Shown here: positions 13,080-25,500 of the stretch, piece by piece
Layout of the letters: each line of letters opens with the position of its first letter
Position numbering within the stretch: the stretch's first letter is position 1
Assembly: GCA_002633005.1 (NCBI GenBank)
Contig: NMRA01000259.1
Coordinates: forward strand, 1-64,000
Direction: 5' to 3'
Source: Phoronis australis
Lineage: Eukaryota > Phoronida > Phoronidae
DNA length: 64,000 nt
Made by a program: the position numbers and the translations under genes
The notes under the pieces: generated by a model
Seen by the model: only the letters and a program-made list of their open reading frames with translations
Database searches by the model: none
What the model was told of the DNA's origin: nothing

Positions 13080-13966
13080 TGTACTATCGCCCCTGTGTGG
13101 CATCCAGGGCAATGTAATTGCGTACGGGCTGTGGGATAGACAATGTTAATTAAGGCGATATCACAAGTCACGTGGGCGTGAGAGAACCTCTCACGAAACG
13201 CATGTTCCAATAAAGAGAACAGTTGCTGGGGAAGCAATTTCATCTGCGGTACACAACCATTTACATAACATATGAGTTTAAAAATTCAAATTTTGAAGAA
13301 ATCCTGTGCAGAGAGAAGGTGGTTCGACAAAGTTGACCGCGCCCTATACAGTGTAACATACCAATGAGCTAGGTGGCGCCACTTTTAAATTGTCATCTGC
13401 AGGAACGAGAGTACTGAGAATGTCGATTGTACTTTTTTGAAGAAATCCTGATTATTTCCGGAGACCGTCCTGATTCCCACAAACCTGAGTTTTTCTAACG
13501 AGACTTGCAATTTCTGTTTTCCTATTCCACTAGCTACACGGCGTCAACATTCTTCGAAGAAAACGGAACTTTAATTTTTGGCAGCCGGGTTCTCGGGTTA
13601 AATGGCCTTAAAAGAAAAACACACACACACTTGTAGCTAACGGAATAAGAAAATACTATCAGCTAGCTTCGTGACAAGAAGTCATGTTAGCGGTAAATAC
13701 GAAATCTGTAAAAATCACAAAAGACCAACACAAATATGTGAGTATGGACATATGGACATTATTTTATGCACATGCATGTAATAATATTCTATTATCATCA
13801 AGGATTTTACAAATATATAATTTTATGGGTCTGCTGTTAAGACCTAAAATTCAACCAATCAATCAAATTTATTTCTACAATAAAAGCCATAGACCTATCG
13901 AGCAAAAACGGCATTCAGTTATTAAGCAGTTAACAAGTTCTCACGAAGTTGAAAAGCTGTGAAAAT

Positions 13967-14170
13967 CTATTCAATATTTAAAAAGGTCAACGAGTACTTC
14001 ATTATCATTTGTTTACAATGATTTTGTGAATTGAGTACGGAATGTTGTTTACGGAAATACGTGACGAGGTACTTTTCCTTGAGTTCAGTATACACAGTAT
14101 TGCAATTAAAACGAAAATGACATACGTCCTCAGCAGTATTGGGACAGAAGGGAAACACTCTGCCTGGGCA
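13967..14170 (-). pseudogene. LINE C-terminal zinc-knuckle fragment
   Basis: The minus strand encodes FPFCPNTAEDVCHFRFNCNT, followed by ELKEKYL and VLNSQNHCKQMIMKYS. This is the order of the C-terminal domain of many non-LTR retrotransposon proteins: a Cys-x-Cys...ED..HF...C knuckle, then an LREKYL-like helix, then a LLNSQN-like tail. Only this tail remains. The first cysteine pair is degraded. Confidence 0.6.
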
Positions 14171-17001
14171 ATACCTAAATGTGACTATGTATACCTACTT
14201 CCAAAACAGTTTACAATTTGAACAGCGAAAACTTGCCATGATCATAATCTGTGCTCGGGCTACATTTTGACTACGGTAATTTTCCAAATTGAATTCCGTC
14301 TTAAATTGATTATAAAAACACAATTTACAATTAAACGCAAAACTTTGTCGACAACCTTGCAAATAACGACACTTTAGTTAATACTCCTCGCGTAAAGATT
14401 TTGAGGAATGATTTTTCAAATACGACACCTTGATTCAACCAAACTCCATAGAATCCATAATTTGACAATAGGAGTCTGACAGAAGCCCAATTTTGTAAAT
14501 ACAGACCAAATTGTTGTAAAGTGGCCTTGAATTACGATAAGGAGGCATTTTGAAAAGTCAGTTGTACCATGTCTTTTGTTGTCACACACGTCCGAAGTTT
14601 TCTATACATTCGATGCAAGTTGTTTTAAGAAAACTCACCGTGAACTCCCAACTTGATGAGGAATTCTATCAAATGCTTAAGGCAAATCAACAAATGAACG
14701 AAAAAAATTATGGTCTATTGACCTCGGTGAAAGTCTATAACTGCATAATGTGGACAGATTTGGACAGACTTTAGAGTAGCAAACCAATAACACAGAGTAA
14801 ATAAGTCGCAATGTTGACCGCTACTATGGTACGGCCTTGTGAATTTTGCTTTAAGGGTTTTTCCTGAAATTACAATTACTTCATCGAAACTCGACCCCCG
14901 TCTCTCTCATTTCGCAAGCATTGAATTTGCCATTAAACGAGAACGTCAATAATTATGCAATTGCATCGGAGAAGTAATTCATGGAAGGAGCCTCTGTAAG
15001 GGCTTTCGATCGTATGCTAAGCGCTCTTTCGTTTAGTAAGTTATTAGTTTTACCCAAAACGTTGTGGACATTTTTTGAAAAAAACTTCAGGTTCTCGGTA
15101 TGGCCAAAGAATAATCGATTATATTTTGCGAAAGAAGTAATGATTTGGAGTGGTACAACGGTGGTTTTTACAGCAAAACAATCAACAAACGTCATTTGGT
15201 TTTGTCGATGTGATCGCAAACAGCGGGTCAGCACGCTCAGATTGCACGCGTCATTCGGGTACCCTTGCGTTGAATATGCATGACTAACCATTGTTTTAAT
15301 ATATTGTCTCAGTTCCCACGCTTGCTCAAACAGGATTTTTAAATAAGCCTTTCTTTCAGAGGATGTCTTTGAGGATGGTCGGTACAAAACTGCGTATGGA
15401 CTTCCTTATAGTTGATAGGTTAATCCAACAGTTATTCGTCGATTGTATAATTTTATAATCGACATATGTCCCGAATAATAGATAAAACATACGTGCGTCA
15501 CAAGCTCGTTACCAGAGATGAAAAGGAGATCCTGACAGGCGACAAAAGGCCATTTGTTACGATTAATACAATTACAAGAAATCGATAGTGAATAAAAATA
15601 AGTAAAATAAAAAATGATAATCCTTGGTAAGATGGACAATAAAAAAGCGCCACAAGAATAGGTGTACTACATTGTCCCTAAAGCAGCCCGCGTGAGCTAG
15701 AGCTCTGGGCCAATGGCGACGACGTTGGCCATTTCCGCATGCCAGTGGTAGATTATATGGATAATCTTAATTTTATTAAACAGTGAAATTAACTGCACCG
15801 ACTAGCATTTAATGTATTATGAAGGTAGGAAGAAAAAATGAAGCAATTTAAAGTACACATATGCTTCGGGTCAACAGCAATTGGCTTTTTCGCCCTCTTC
15901 ATGTTTTGTGTAATATATTTATTTTTTTGTACCCGTGACCCACGAGTTTGTTCCAAGTACTTTTCCATTTGCAAAATCAAAATTCAAGTGAGTTGTACAA
16001 CGTGCTCACGAACCGAAGAAGCCATGCCAATATCAAAATCAAAATTAACCGGCACGAATAACGACTCATTTTTGAGTGCACATCGTAAGGACGTAAGTGC
16101 TCGGCATTTTATTTTATTTGAGTACATGAGTCAACGGTTGATCAGTGACATATGCAAGTCACGCGTCACGCAAAACAAATTTTAACGATAAATTTGTGAA
16201 ACGAGACATATTGGTCGCAATGCTTCAGTTTTAATACTAAGAGTCCACATTGTATGGTTGGTGATTTTTTAACCACTATGAGCCATTTCTTGAGTTTGGC
16301 GTCAATTAGCACTATGATGAGCGTAACAAAACACATGAGAACATAAAAGAACATTCGATGTACCACAGTACGATTTGTTCGCGTAATTAGTAGCCTTTTC
16401 CAAGCAGTTACAGCGACTTTCAAACTGTTACACCCTAGATTTGTACAAGAACCGCCAACGTCATCAATTCTCCTTATCGCCAGCACTGATCTAAGTTCGT
16501 TTTGCGTTGGGCAGGGCAACTGCCACATTATCGATGACTACAGCAATAATTATTGGGGAATCAAATTAAGCCAGCAACTCTGTAGTAGCAGCTGAACGCT
16601 CTGCCGCTCACACAAATGCCACGAGTAAAAAGGGGGTATTAAAGGCGTTGTTAAACGATAGACACCAACATTGATTTCAACGGAATGTCAGGCAGACAAC
16701 GGTGAGAATTGACGATTAGTAATAAATTCACAAAACTCAACGGATTGTGGTCAATGCTAATAGCGTCCATCCCATCCTGCAATAATCCCCAAAAATAGCC
16801 AAAAACGAATCGGTCCATTTTCCGGTATTTCAGTCGGGACTGACGTGTTCACTTTCATGTATTTATCACGGCTGACATTGGCGTGCGAGTCGTGATGCGA
16901 AAAAAAGACTGCGGAACAGCAAACAATTATGGACTTTTCAGAACCAAAAGCCCAATCAAAATCTACACTCCGGCAGTGCTGGATATACGCCCGCAGGTAC
17001 A
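14171..17001. other. Non-coding stretch, no gene recognised
   Basis: Overlapping frames at 14953-15387 (minus, 144 codons) and 14981-15283 (plus) are the longest, but neither shows a recognisable domain or splice context. A 115-codon frame at 15838-16185 has one hydrophobic stretch only. Confidence 0.5.
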
Positions 17002-17009
17002 CAAATACC

Positions 17010-17060
17010 TAGACAGTGCCACCGTATCAACTAACTAGTTGAGACGGTGGCACCACCTAA
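17010..17060. mobile_element. 51-bp hairpin insertion with 8-bp direct repeats
   Basis: A hairpin, GTGCCACCGTATCAACTAA paired with CTAGTTGAGACGGTGGCAC (17016-17053, two mismatches, almost no loop), sits between two copies of CAAATACC (17002-17009, 17061-17068). It looks like a minimal MITE or an excision-derived remnant. Confidence 0.5.
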
Positions 17061-17068
17061 CAAATACC

Positions 17069-18653
17069 GTATCTTGCGTTAGACAATCTGACAATGGATG
17101 CTGTCAACCGCCAGTTCTTAGAACACTTACAGCGCCCTCTCTGATTGTGTGCCATTTACTCACAATATTGAGCTGCTGTGCCTGAACTTGGAATCCTGCT
17201 TAATTTCAAGATCGCGTACGCGTGACCTTGGAATTGAATATTCATTTGTGCAGATGAAATTTTTTGTTCAGTGTAAGGAATTTTTGAGCTTATTGGCCTC
17301 ACGTCCATCCATTTTCTCCTTTACTGTAACTTGTGTCAAAGACTGGGGGAAATATGTGAATGGTTAAATCAGTTACTGTTTGTTGAATAAGATCGCCAAT
17401 AGCTGAACAAAGATTGGTTAAAATTTACAAAATTTTATTGAAATGTATTTTGATTTAGTGCAATGCAATTTTTTATCAACATGAACGTGATTATTTGAGT
17501 GAATTTGGCAAGTTTAATCATGTATTCCAAGTTCACCCATACGCGATCTTAAGATTAAGCGAGATTCCAAATTCACATAAAAAAGAAAAACAGTAAGGTA
17601 CAGGAGTCAGCAGAGTTGTACAGTCCTGCTCAGCTAATCACTACCATACAGCAAAATGACGTAATTCAAGGGTCTTCTGAGACACGCTACTCTCACGGAT
17701 TTGACTAGGCTAGTCCATCAAAAAAACCAGGAATGTGAAAACAAACATTTAATTCGATAGGCAATTCTAGGCAGCTAAATTTGGGTTGGCATAAAATCAC
17801 GTGTTGGCCACCCAACAGACCTGCGATTTGCTCAAGGAAGTTTGATCCTGCAAACAGGTGAGCTGACTACTAGGGTAGGTTTATCATGAGGAAACTGCGT
17901 TCTGACACAGGCTAGTTCGTCAAACGTCACTCTGAGGACAAGAGTTGTAATGTGCAAGGAAAAAAATGTGAAATGAAAAGCAAAACGGGGTGTCATGAAT
18001 CGTACTCTGCTCATTCAATTCAACTCAGCAGTGTGTTAACAACTTTCTCTATGAAAACTAAGCAACCATAACATTAGTACAGTTTGGAAACAGTCCTTCC
18101 TTGAAGTATGAAGTGTTGAAAATTTGACAAGCTATATTGGGCACAATCTCAAGTTTTCTACATTCAAGAAAATTAAATAAACCCATGTGAAAGGCATCGG
18201 TAAAACGAGTCAATACCCATATATCATTTCTGGATCTCCAGACATGCATTTGTTCCTTTTCAAGAATGAAACTAAAATGATAGCAGCCAGAAGCACCAGG
18301 ATTAAATAACCTCACCTGCTGATAGAATGGGGCGACATCTGGCAGCAACCATAGAAACTAACAAGGGGTAAATAAATAGAGCTGAAGTCTACAGACAGTA
18401 ATATTTTCAACACTACAATTGTACAATGCATGTGTGCTCCCACAGAGAAATTACTTTGCTGGACTGGACTTATATGAGCAAATCTCCAGTAAAAGCAAGT
18501 CTTAATTCTGTTGAAACAATGAAAATATACACACTGAATTTCAGTACGTAACATCAACCTCATCCACCAAGTCCTCAATATAAACTTGGAGCCAGAAATG
18601 ACTCACAAACTTAGCCCTGAAGTTTTAATAAAATCATGTCAATGACACAGGCT
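17069..18653. other. Intergenic stretch downstream of POLR1F
   Basis: No gene recognised. It contains the POLR1F 3' UTR next to 18653, including ATTAAA at 18629-18624 on the minus strand. Confidence 0.5.
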
Positions 18654-19506
18654 TCAACTGTGCTCATTCACCAAATGGCTAGTTGCCCGTGGCAACTTGT
18701 GTTTCTTGGACTTGCTGCATTGGACATCAGCATCTGTACCCCCCACCAGACGCATTTTCTTCACAGGCACGCGAGTCTCACTTACTTCCTCATTCCCACT
18801 GAATCCAGAACTACCATGGCTACGCTTTTTAGCTTTTTTTTCAAGCAAAGGTGTGTGATTCAACTTGTTCCCATTTTCACTCTCCTTAACACTGCGACTA
18901 GAATCCGACCACTTGACCAATGCCAGGCCACGGTTCTTGGAGTTTTGCTTTTCACCATTACCAACCTCACCAGCGGAACTCTCAACCGGCTCAACTTTAA
19001 CTAAGTCACTTCTAACACTATGGCTCCCACTCCAGTCAGTTTCCAACCCTATACCATCCCCGCAAGGTACCTCATCTCGTTTAGAACGCCTCTTCTTTTT
19101 CTTCTTTTCCGATTTAATCGGTACATCATGGTCACAGGTCACCAACCCCTCAATCCTGCCATTCAACGGAGCACCTTCACCAAGTACTTCACAAGGATCG
19201 TCCATGGCTAAACTTACATTACTCACAATGCCCATGTCAAGCTTCTCATTTGTGTCCGAGTTTCTATGCTTAACCTTCTTGTGTTTCTTTTTTTTCTTAA
19301 TGGAATCGCACACATGACTGTTGTCTGTGACGTCAGTCTCTTCGAGATTGTTCACATAGTGTTCACTGTCTTTCTGTCTCTTCTTCTTCTTCTTCTTATT
19401 CTTCTTCTTTTCTTTGACCCCTTCTTCATCTTCACTACCATCATCCTGGTTCTCCAGCAATTCTCGGCTGGAGTCCTTTCGATTTGACTCGTCAGTTTCT
19501 TGCAAA
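18654..19506 (-). CDS. POLR1F: POLR1F exon 4 (lysine-rich C-terminal tail and stop)
   Basis: The acceptor ctatttcaag precedes 19506; the open frame runs on upstream of it into the intron, so the splice rather than an ATG sets the start. It encodes about 284 residues of acidic/serine-rich sequence broken by at least five lysine clusters: KEKKKNKKKKKKRQK, KKKKKHKKVKHR, KSEKKKKKRRSKR, KKAKKRS and SKSKKHK. Such tails are known in RPA43 and are thought to act as nucleolar targeting/disordered regions (family knowledge). The stop is TGA at 18656-18654. An ATTAAA-type polyadenylation hexamer is present at 18629-18624, close behind the stop; I see no canonical AATAAA nearby on this strand. Confidence 0.9.
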
Positions 19507-22500
19507 CTTGAAATAGAAAATAAATGGTTAAACACAGATTGGTGAAATTTTGAAGTTTGCATCTTGTCACCTACCCAACACCAGAACTTTGGAAGTTTTT
19601 GTTTAAATAAAAACAGAGTTTTTAAAAATTCAATATCTTTCGAAGAACATGACACCATCACAAATTTTATAGTGGTGGTCCTCACCAACAGGAGGACGCA
19701 ATACAGTCAGTTTCTTAACTTAGAAACTTATCGTGTTGACCAACCTGCTGTTCACTTTTGCATTTCAAGAAAGCTGTGGAGAACATTCCAAGTGTTATTT
19801 TGTTATTATTAGCATCAATAGCCAGTTAAAAAGATACTGAACCCTGTTTCGGTGATTTCAACAAATCCTCGTTCTGCCATCTAACAATGCACCATTGGCA
19901 TCCAACTTAACTGATAAAAGCAGGATTCAACTAAAAACTCATAGTGTACTTTCTTTGTCACACATAGGATATTATGGTACTTGGTGGCAGGTCTTTTCCT
20001 ACAGTTGCCCTGAAACTCACCTAAAGTGTAGCTCTTGCTTACCCATAAAGCACACTTGCTAAGGAATTTTCAAATTTCGCTAGAAATATTTGAGGGTTGT
20101 AAGAGCATTATTTTGTTTCAGAGGACTAGATGGGAACATCATTTTTATTCTGTTAATAAGCCAAAACTGGGTTCGGTATACTTTTATCTGGAGTCTAACT
20201 ACTTCTAAGCGCCTTCAAATCTTCTAGTCGCAGTTAATACCAAGAGAAATGAACTGTCTGTCACAACGATAGGATAGTCACAACGGATTTGTCAATAATG
20301 CGCAACTAATACAAACACTAGAGAAGTTTACGTGGACTGTGAGTTTATGAAGGTACTGCCATGATAGAGTGGCCCTAGTATGGTATTAAAATAAAGTTTA
20401 TTCAGTTGACCACTCTTGTGGTTTTGCTAGGAGGTTCAGCCTTCAATGCTTAGTTACTTGACGTCACTTTTACTACAAATCACGTGAAAGATTGAAGCTG
20501 GCTAGCCCCTACTGGAAACTAGTCTGATAACATGTATAAGCAACAAAGCTAACGATGTATTGTATATCGAAATAGTGGATCTTCAGGTCCAATTTTTCTT
20601 AACATAATTATACATATTTGTTAACACATAAAAAGAGGCAGTGTGGCCTAGTGGGATAAGTGTTGATTCCTTTACTTAAGGTCATGGATTCGAATCCCGC
20701 GGGGGCACACTTCTAGACCCTTGAGTCAGGTCTCCAGCTCCACAGCTTGGTTTTATCTATATATTAATTAAAAGCATAAACATGGTTGCAGGTGATCAGA
20801 GCATTTGGTACAATGTGTACCAGACCACCTGCAATTATTTTTTTATAACAAAGAAAATTTGTTTCACACCGCCAAAAAATAACCCAGTTATCATGAAACC
20901 TCGTGCACGAATTAAAATTTGTTTTCATATTAATGCTATGTGAAATATCACCAAATGTTGAAATTAAACTTGCTGTAAACCTGCCTCCTGTCAAAAAGTA
21001 ATTTTCAATTCCTGTATTCCACACTCACACTCTTCTCGACCATGAGGTGAGATTATATTGATTGTGCAACGGTGGCGCTTTGCATACGATGGGCTACACC
21101 GTCTTTTGTCCTCCAGGACCATCGGGAAAAGGTGAAATGTGACAGGTTATCTCACTTTCTTGAATCGACATTGCAGCCCACCGCACAGCAGTAATACTTC
21201 CCGGCATGACTTAAATATAATTTTTAAGAGTTCAGACGACAGATGCTAACATATGAGTCTCCATAGGAGTGAAAGCGAAACTGCTGACCTGCCTGCCGTA
21301 TCTGGAGATGTGCTGCTGTTTCGTACCTCACTGCATGGGAGGTCGATCAATGCGGAAGGGGAGAATTCAGATCACTTACCATTAAATAAAAGTGTTCCTT
21401 ACTCAGATTAGAAGTCAACTCATGTTTTCACTCAGAAAGGTCCGGAATTTTGTTATACAATAAGCTGGCTTGTCCCAGCCGATGCCGCACAGCTGCAAGC
21501 CTTGGCAAATTGCCAGTTCTTCCCAAACCCAGCAATCATTTATAATCTGAGAGTGGAACAAGAAGATACTGTGCGGCAAATTTAAACTGAAAGCCCCCCC
21601 CCCTCTGCTCACACAGGGCATCTACAACATACAGTGAGCAAACAATGATTGACATCGTTTTAATGGACAAACTGAACTCTCACCTTTCATCAACAAAGTC
21701 TGCTTTTATGGACAGCACTCCATTCTGTGATACCAACTTGAATACAGACAGGACAATCTCTTGACCAATACTGAACTTGTTGATATCTGTCACCTGTAGA
21801 CCACGCTTGTTTATCGAAGCATTAAAACAGCCATGCACAAGACAGCCAATGTGGTCCTTGCCAATCTTGTTGACAACAGCTGAAAGAGAAAATGAGGCAT
21901 TACATAAGTTACAGGTGATAATGTTTCACTTGACAACACTCAGTGTTTCAAACCTTGCATGCTTGCCTTTGTGGGGCTTCTGAAAACAGGACTTTGGTTG
22001 AATGACGTGAGTGGGAACTTTTGTTCTCAAAATTGTGAGCATAGGTTTCATACTGAGTCAGGTACAGAACAGAACCAACTAATTATTTTTTGGCCTTGGA
22101 TGTGATTCATGTTCTTGACTAAATGTTCCCTTGAGTGTGCAGATAACAGCACCAAACTGACAACTCATTGTCTTTAGTCTAGTGATCAAAATAAACATAT
22201 CCCATGACCTGTTCATGTGTGTGACAGTGTAGCTTGTGTGGTAGTCCCAAGGGTGCTGAAATAAGTACGTCTGCCACAATGATAGCAAGCCATGCAAGTG
22301 GACCTTTCAATAAGGTAGGCCCAGAAAAGAATAATATTGTCCAATCTTGAATAATATTGTCCAATCTTGGATAATATTGTCCAAGCTCAAATAATATTGC
22401 CCAAGCTTGAATAATATTGGCCGAGCTTGAATATTGTCACAGCTCGAACATTGTCCAAGCTTGAATAATATTGTCCAACCTTGAATAATATCGTTCAAGC

Positions 22501-25500
22501 TTGAATAATATTGTTCAAGCTCAAATAATATTGCCAAAGCTCGAATAATATTGGCCAAGCTTGAATATTGTTTAAGCTTGAATAATATTGTCCAAGCTCG
22601 AATAATATAGGACAAGCTTCATTACATTGGGTACTGTTGAGCTTTAATGATTAATCTTACCAGAAAGGATTTGTCAAGCTTGATAAATTTAATGTTGTAT
22701 TGTTGACAATATCTACCTTTCAACTTTGAGCCCACCGTGGGTTTAAACAGTATGAAGTCAGCCGTGATGTTCAGGTGAATGGAAGGATATTCATTTATGA
22801 TCTGTCCATGGTGAGTCGCCAGCCGGATGTTACTGTAGGCAATGACAACACCCTCTAGTCTGAAACAACATCAGAAGATAAACCAAGTTAGTGTTCTGTT
22901 GTTAGCCACACTGACTACAGTAATTACTAATTTTGCACAAAAAAGTTTCCAAAATTGACATTTTTCTAGGTTGATCACCTTGCAGTAAATAATCAAAACT
23001 TTCACCAAATGTCATTGTATCGTACATTGTGCAGAGCATATCAAGCAAACAATGAACTAGAGTCTTCAAAATCATATTTGTAGAGACATTGGATCAATAT
23101 TGCGTAATAAACAGGTAAAGAATTGCTTTCTTTGTTGTACATTTGTAATTAGATTTTTTTAATTGTCATGTTTAATCACATATTTTATAAATGCATAACC
23201 GCAACTGAGAATTTGCAATGAATGCATAGGGTGATTAGCCCCAGTCATGCGCACCAGAACAAATTAGTTATGAATAGAACACCTGGCCTTGGGCAATTTT
23301 ATTCATGATAGTTACATACATGTATGATAGTTATAGAGAAACCAGTGAACCTCTTATTTCAGATTTTGCTCTAATGAGCATCTCTGGGTATACCTCTTGG
23401 CAGAACTGCAACTTCTCAAGACTCTGCTTCCAGAATTTGAAGCGTCTATGAACCCGCATTCCGTCCAAGGAGCGAATGTTTGGTTAGTAGGTTACTTACC
23501 ATTACAAAATTGGTGACAACTTGTTCCTAACTGAGGTGAGAAATGATTTGCGGGTTTGCAAAAAAACTGACAATTCGTTATACTTCAAGTCCATACTTGG
23601 TGCATGAAATGATACACTGTGACAAACCAAAATGTAAAGCCTGGTCCCAAGCAAAAACCAACTGTCAGTTCTGTCAAAGCCTTGAAATATTCTCTAATTT
23701 AACAACTAGTAAGGAACACTTTGACACCAATTACATTACGTTAAACGATCTAAATCTAAGTAGGTTTTTGTGAAGAAGACAGGCCAACACCTGGGGCCAT
23801 AATATGTACCAGTGCAGTACATGCAAAACTTGGACAATGCCTAAACATGAAAAACAACAAAATGAATTCCATGCACATAAAACTCATGGAAAATTTAAAA
23901 GGTAAAATCCATGGAAAATTCAAGGAAGTTTTCATTAGATAACTGAAAATATAAAGTGATTTTGTGAGTCATACTGAGAGCTCCTGCATTCAACTAAAAG
24001 TGATAATACTCTTTTTAAAAATAACTCAAAGAAAATGAAAATTGTATCCTAGGAAATGAAAACACACTATGAGTGGCAAACATCAGTCTCATCATCTAAC
24101 AGGTTATTGTCATTTGTTTTTACCTTCATCTATAGAGAACTAAAGCAAAAATCAAACAAAACTGGAGCGTTTGATCATTAATTCCGCCTTGGGGACTGGC
24201 AGATGCAGGAATTGTCAATCAATCAATCAATTAGTTACAGACAGCCAAGTCGACACGAGTTGCTTGTTTCACCTAATGAACAAGAGCTTTAACTAAATTT
24301 TGTATGATACTTATTAGTATCCAATAGGGGTCTCTGCAAGATGTAATTTTTCACACCTTTCTACACATTAAAGTACAAGTTTTTTTTAGATTTATCTCCT
24401 CTGAACATGATGGATGTTCCAATCAAAGACACAGGATTAAATGTATATTATGCATTGATGTGTTTTTGTTCTTTTCATTTTCACAATGATCATCGTACAG
24501 TTGTGTGCCTATACAAGAACACCGAGGCCAGCGTAGTGTTAAATGCCACTTACTTAGAATATATAATTGTATTGAATTTAATCCCAAATGGTTTAGATAT
24601 TTGGTTCCTATGGATACTTACGACCTTTAAAGTAATGTGTATCCCTTTTTGCCCAAAAATACCAGTAAAAACACCAGCCTTAACTAACAAAAATCCCAGA
24701 CACAGTTCTTGAACATTTTTATCAAAGTTTTGATACAGAAAAATTGGTGAATGCTGGTGAAAGGACTTTTCCCTATCCATGTAAAAAAACAACAATTTTC
24801 TCAAAAATGCGACCACGAAAATGGTGCAGTGTTGAACTGGGAATAACATGATTAGATTTATGTAGATTCCTAGTCTCAGAAAATATGTAACGGGGTTTTC
24901 CATAGATAAGTCCACCCTATGGAATGCCCATGGGCATTTATTTGTAAAATTATGCCGAAAAAATGCCCATGAGCGTTTATTTGGAGTTACAGGTTCTGGT
25001 GTCAAGTGTCTAGATAATGGGGGCGTTAATTCGGAAAATTTCCTCTAAAAAGCCCAACTTTTAGTCACAAATTCAGTTACAAAATAACAAACTGCTGGAG
25101 AACAATGCATTTATTAACATAAAATTTAAGAACACATTTTAAATAAAAAACGACAAAGTCTGGAAACCTATGACTTTCCGTTAACACGCCCTGATTTTCC
25201 AAATAAATGCCCGAGCGTTATTTGGTGTTATTAAAACGTCTGAAATTTTTCCTTTTCCGAATACACACCCACAGACTTATCTACGGAAAATCCCAATACT
25301 TTTATGAATTGATAACCATATTGCAAGCACTATGACTATACTTTTATGAATTGATAACCATATTGCAAGCACTATGACTATACTTTTATGAATTGATAAC
25401 CATATTGCAAGCACTATGACTAAAAGTAAAGACAGGATTGTGAGTGCTGACAATTGATTCTAATAAAAATATTCAATTATGATCAAAAGTCAAGCACTTG

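Noticed and set aside
14953-15387. 144-codon minus-strand open frame
   Set aside because: No recognisable motif, overlapped by a comparable frame on the other strand, no splice-linked neighbours.
18865-19317. 150-codon plus-strand open frame
   Set aside because: Shadow of the lysine-rich POLR1F tail; Phe/Leu/Ser runs are the complement of Lys codons.
20637-20708. tRNA gene
   Set aside because: Good A and B boxes, but the acceptor stem does not pair and a SINE body and tail follow; a second copy confirms a SINE.
22328-22620. CRISPR-like regular repeats
   Set aside because: Units are contiguous with no unique spacers; this is a eukaryotic minisatellite within an intron.
24550-25005. 151-codon minus-strand open frame
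   Set aside because: Its start lies within a MITE and the rest is intronic sequence with no domain.
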